From contig MLAK01001374.1 in NCBI GenBank assembly GCA_001839685.1, positions 1 through 17,986 on the forward strand: 17,986 nucleotides of DNA. The letters run 5' to 3'. The notes below the pieces were generated by a model, which saw nothing but the letters and a program-made list of their open reading frames with translations, had not been told where the DNA came from and did not search any database. Position 1 is the stretch's first letter. Each line of letters begins with the position of its first letter. This document shows, one piece after another, positions 14,998 through 17,986 of the stretch. The DNA comes from Tritrichomonas foetus. Taxonomy: Eukaryota; Parabasalia; Tritrichomonadida; Tritrichomonadidae. The position numbers and the translations under genes were made by a program.

Positions 14998-17670
14998 ATG
15001 AATGTTGGAATTAAAGAAAATATCAAAAGAGAATTATGTATTATGATAGCCCACTACATTCGCGATAAAAACCCTGATATATATTCCCAACTTCGAACTT
15101 TTCTCAAGCAAAAAAATATTTTACCGAACGCCGAAAATGACATTAATTCGATTTTAGATGTGCGATTTTCTTCTTTTCAACCAGACCAATTTCTCCAATT
15201 TCTTAAAACGCTCACACCAGAAGATGATTATCCATCAATTTTTCGAAGAATGGTTCCTTTTCCAAAAACTCTCGAATTCACCTCTCTCAATTGCAACATC
15301 AATTTATTATGTTCCCATTGTTTTCACACTGATCCAATTTTTTCGATCGAGATTGATCCATTGTCACGTTTTTTTGTCACTGGCTCTGACGATAATACCA
15401 TGAAGATTATTTCATTACCATCATTTAGAGAAGTTCTGAAATTATCTGGACATCGTGATGTTATTTCCAACCTTTATATTAATTTTGATATTTCTCTACT
15501 TTTGTCTTCATCGCATGACAAAACGGTTAGAATATGGTCACTTAACACAGGTCAATGTCTTGCAGTTCTTTCCAATATTACAACCTCAGACATTCACTAT
15601 GCACTTTTTTCACCGAATGGCAAATTAATTGCCGCCGCATGTGAAGATGGAGCCATGTGTTTATGGAAAACAGAAGATGCACTCAAGCAAAAGCCACCGT
15701 TCCATAAAATAATGTCACCAGAATTAACACCTGTTGTTTGGCTTGCTTTTTCGCCTGGTTCAGAATTCCTCGGATATGTTGCAGAACCAAATAGAGTAAT
15801 AATATTATCTATGTCAACAAACAAGTCTTTTGAATTGAGATATCATAATGGAAAAATAACATATGTGACTTTTTCCAGACGACTTTATCCATCTAATTTT
15901 GGAATGGCACCAAAAATTATGACATTTTCCGATGAAGATGGTTCTGTGTCAATTTGGTCAATTGGTAGAAATGGATATTTTGTTCCTGCTCATGTATACA
16001 AGCCACCTACTACAGGACGAAAAAATAAAATACTCGCAACATGCTGGGACTATGATGATCACCTAATTGTTATTGTTCGTCAAGGTAATATAGTAATATT
16101 TGATTCATTATCTGGAAAATGTATTCAATCACTTCCAGATACCGAAGAAATCACAAATAGTTATTTATTAGCAAATAATCCAAAAAGTCCAAACTTGTTT
16201 GTTTTTGTGACAACAACCGGAATTTTCTCTGTATGGGATGTTCATGAAATTATACTACTAACTACAGTAACTGATAAGTCTGAAGCAATTTATCATGAAG
16301 TGAAATGGTCACCATGTGGTAAATATATCATTGCTTCTGATAATAATGGGAGAGTGCTAATTTTCGTATTTACATCAAATGGACATAAATGTTCATTAAT
16401 TCAATATTCTGAGCCAAATAGGAAGAGAGAAATGTTAAATTATCAAGTGAATACTGATATGACATTTTTCAATAACTGCGAAAAAGAAGAAATTGTATTA
16501 GCACAAAATTTGAAAAATCTAAATGGAAATGAGGAAATAGAAAATATTGGGCACGACTTGAATATACATGTTCAGCAACCACCTAATCGTATTAAAGTTG
16601 TTCTGAAACCTCCAATGAATCCAGATGCACTTCATAAAGACGACGATCGAAAGGTTTTTCATAAAAATGAAAATGATAATACTATCAACTATTCAAATAA
16701 TTACGCTCAGAAGTATGACACTAATAATTCATCTACAGACAAGCAATTGAATGAATTAGAAAATGTTTATGATAATTTTATGTTTGAATCATCATTTGAA
16801 AATCAGGATGAAAATTCAAATCTGATTCCTCAACCATTTGATCAAATTTATTTTGAAATATATCCACCCTTTGAAAGGTTAAATAAACCACGCTGGTTAA
16901 CAGCAATTTCATCGACTGTTTACGTTCCTCAAGTTGGTGATCAAGTGTTTTACATTCATGAAGCGAACACACACGGTCTGATTGAACCTACTGATCTCAA
17001 TGGGTTCTCTTTCAGTGAAATGACACGAGCACAAATTGTAAAATTGGATCTAATTGATTTTGGTTACATTGTCACGTTAGACAGCCCCAATATAACATTT
17101 AAAATTCCCTTTACTTTTGAAGAATACTGTGACTATCTATTTTTGGTATCAATAATCCCAACATTTTCGCAGAAAATTCGGAAATTAAAAATTGGAACTA
17201 AAATAACATACAGAGTTAATTCTTTCAAATATCAAGGTGAAGTTGTTTCAAAGAAAAAAAATGCGGTAAAATCCCTTTATAATTGTATTTTAGTCTCTAA
17301 TGCAGATTCTGAATTAAATATTTCTCCATGGCAGATTTTGGAAATTGACTCGAATCCAGTTTCTCTTCATACTTCTAATCCATATTTAGGTACAGGTAAA
17401 TCAGTCCCTTCAGCAACAGCACTTGATGCTATTGCTTTAGGGAATGAGTTTAGTCAATTTTATGATATGTCAGAGAAACTTTGCGCAAACGATGCAAAAC
17501 CTATGGATATGAAATTCATCCTTGAGAGATTAAATCGTGGTTGGTATCGATCTAAATTGGCATTGGAAAATGATATTTGTTGTTTGGCTGAAATCACCAA
17601 AGTTGATAATAGTGTCGCTAACAAACTTATTGATCAATGTCTAAGTGCTATCAAGCGTAGTATTATTTAG
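14998..17670 (+). CDS. compact BRWD/PHIP-like protein (WD40, crypto-Tudor, bromodomain)
   Basis: An 890-residue protein. Residues about 12-43 (ELCIMIAHYIRDKN...FLKQKNILP) match the N-terminal helical segment of BRWD/PHIP proteins. WD40 repeats fill about 104-460 (TGSDDNTMKI, SSSHDKTVRIWSL, AACEDGAMCLW, DEDGSVSIWSI, VWDVHE, ASDNNGRVLIF). A low-complexity linker (about 460-615) is followed by a crypto-Tudor-like region (about 617-790) with PRWLTAI and YVPQVGDQVFYI. The last about 80 residues are bromodomain-like: PMDM (835-838), ILERLNRGWYRS, then VDN, whose Asn 871 aligns with the acetyl-lysine-binding Asn; the adjacent Tyr is Asp and the segment before PMDM is short. The family reads histone marks in the nucleus. 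Human relatives are about twice as long with two bromodomains; this one keeps only one divergent copy. Confidence 0.82.
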   Translation: MNVGIKENIKRELCIMIAHYIRDKNPDIYSQLRTFLKQKNILPNAENDINSILDVRFSSFQPDQFLQFLKTLTPEDDYPSIFRRMVPFPKTLEFTSLNCNINLLCSHCFHTDPIFSIEIDPLSRFFVTGSDDNTMKIISLPSFREVLKLSGHRDVISNLYINFDISLLLSSSHDKTVRIWSLNTGQCLAVLSNITTSDIHYALFSPNGKLIAAACEDGAMCLWKTEDALKQKPPFHKIMSPELTPVVWLAFSPGSEFLGYVAEPNRVIILSMSTNKSFELRYHNGKITYVTFSRRLYPSNFGMAPKIMTFSDEDGSVSIWSIGRNGYFVPAHVYKPPTTGRKNKILATCWDYDDHLIVIVRQGNIVIFDSLSGKCIQSLPDTEEITNSYLLANNPKSPNLFVFVTTTGIFSVWDVHEIILLTTVTDKSEAIYHEVKWSPCGKYIIASDNNGRVLIFVFTSNGHKCSLIQYSEPNRKREMLNYQVNTDMTFFNNCEKEEIVLAQNLKNLNGNEEIENIGHDLNIHVQQPPNRIKVVLKPPMNPDALHKDDDRKVFHKNENDNTINYSNNYAQKYDTNNSSTDKQLNELENVYDNFMFESSFENQDENSNLIPQPFDQIYFEIYPPFERLNKPRWLTAISSTVYVPQVGDQVFYIHEANTHGLIEPTDLNGFSFSEMTRAQIVKLDLIDFGYIVTLDSPNITFKIPFTFEEYCDYLFLVSIIPTFSQKIRKLKIGTKITYRVNSFKYQGEVVSKKKNAVKSLYNCILVSNADSELNISPWQILEIDSNPVSLHTSNPYLGTGKSVPSATALDAIALGNEFSQFYDMSEKLCANDAKPMDMKFILERLNRGWYRSKLALENDICCLAEITKVDNSVANKLIDQCLSAIKRSII

Positions 17671-17986
17671 ATATGAATATCTTAATATATTAATATATGA
17701 CTTCCCTTCTATTTTATATGTTCCTAAAAAATTATTTGTATTCTAAATTACTCTTTTCCTAATTAAATATAAAATATTCGAGGAAATATATTAGGATTTA
17801 CAAATTCTCATTTTAAAAATTTTAGAAATGTAATTCATTTGATTGAAAAAATGTGCAAGGTCATATAAATGTTAAAAATGGAAAAAATCTAATGTTTTTA
17901 TGTGAACTACCTCCTATATGAAAGGTTTACAAAATGGTCCCCCAAAGATTTTGTGGGACCATCCCATAAACCTTTGTCCTACCACT
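17671..17986. other. 3' spacer at right edge of window
   Basis: AT-rich sequence after the BRWD-like gene with no open frame of note. The last about 65 bases are clearly richer in G and C and contain the hairpin at 17921-17975, which suggests the start of a different kind of sequence (repeat element or next gene) cut by the window edge. Confidence 0.4.
17921..17975. repeat. 55-base imperfect inverted repeat (hairpin)
   Basis: AAAGGTTTA (17921-17929) pairs with TAAACCTTT (17967-17975); then a 4x4 internal loop; then ATGGTCCC (17934-17941) pairs with GGGACCAT (17955-17962); one C/T mismatch; then CAAA pairs with TTTG around a three-base GAT loop. That is 21 base pairs in 55 bases, with symmetric bulges. 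It could be part of a fold-back repeat element, a transposon end, or a structured RNA. Copy number elsewhere is unknown. Confidence 0.6.

Noticed and set aside
16257..16267. ACTAACTACAG resembling a 3' splice motif
   Set aside because: It lies within uninterrupted WD40 coding sequence, with no matching GTATGT that would keep the frame and the repeats.
1..17986. Mobile element, viral or defence system spanning several genes
   Set aside because: The genes face different ways, belong to ordinary eukaryotic families or are single orphans, and show no integrase, polymerase, transposase or paired terminal repeats. Only the edge hairpin could belong to such an element.
1..17986. CRISPR array, rRNA or tRNA genes
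   Set aside because: No regularly spaced repeats, rRNA segments or cloverleaf structures were seen on either strand.

Overview
The window is AT-rich protein-coding DNA from a unicellular eukaryote, most likely a parabasalid of the Tritrichomonas/Trichomonas type. Three things point there. One gene contains an intron whose 5' end (GTATGT) and fused branch-point/3' splice motif (ACTAACACCCAG) closely match the known Trichomonas vaginalis intron signals. Several start codons have a TCATT/TCATA initiator-like motif 10-35 bases upstream. One protein resembles the Chlamydia Pmp-like surface proteins that trichomonads carry. Genes are otherwise uninterrupted, use the standard code, and are separated by short, very AT-rich spacers. 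The species cannot be fixed from the sequence alone.

Layout, left to right: (1) 459-1484 (+), a secreted, single-pass membrane protein with a degenerate endonuclease/exonuclease/phosphatase (EEP) fold; (2) 1891-2652 (-), a coiled-coil protein; (3) 2960-4543 (-), a Pmp/beta-helix-like surface protein with one membrane span and a Lys-rich tail; (4) 5105-7456 (-), a protein with RRM-like folds followed by a disordered tail carrying about ten F-x-P-P motifs and ending at a stop codon inside a 27-bp repeat array; (5) 7636-8442 (+), a seven-helix membrane protein, divergent from gene 4; (6) 8866-10311 (-), a DENN-like protein with a 21-bp in-frame repeat near its C terminus; (7) a spacer of about 1.2 kb holding what looks like a decayed coding frame (10780-11187, -); (8) 11491-12318 (-), an orphan protein; (9) 12836-14612 (+), a TBC-domain protein split by a 346-base intron; (10) 14998-17670 (+), a compact BRWD/PHIP-like protein with WD40 repeats, a crypto-Tudor-like region and a divergent bromodomain. 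The right edge carries a strong imperfect hairpin.

Functionally this is a set of independent single-gene units, not an operon or a mobile element. Two genes belong to Rab-regulation families (DENN, TBC), two are surface or secretory-pathway membrane proteins (EEP-like, Pmp-like), one is an orphan receptor-like membrane protein, and two act on RNA or chromatin (RRM, BRWD). The most notable observations are the well-supported intron, the loss of both catalytic fingers in the TBC protein, the loss of catalytic residues in the EEP protein, and the in-frame continuation of the F-x-P-P motif array past a stop codon. I found no rRNA, tRNA, CRISPR array or intact transposon.
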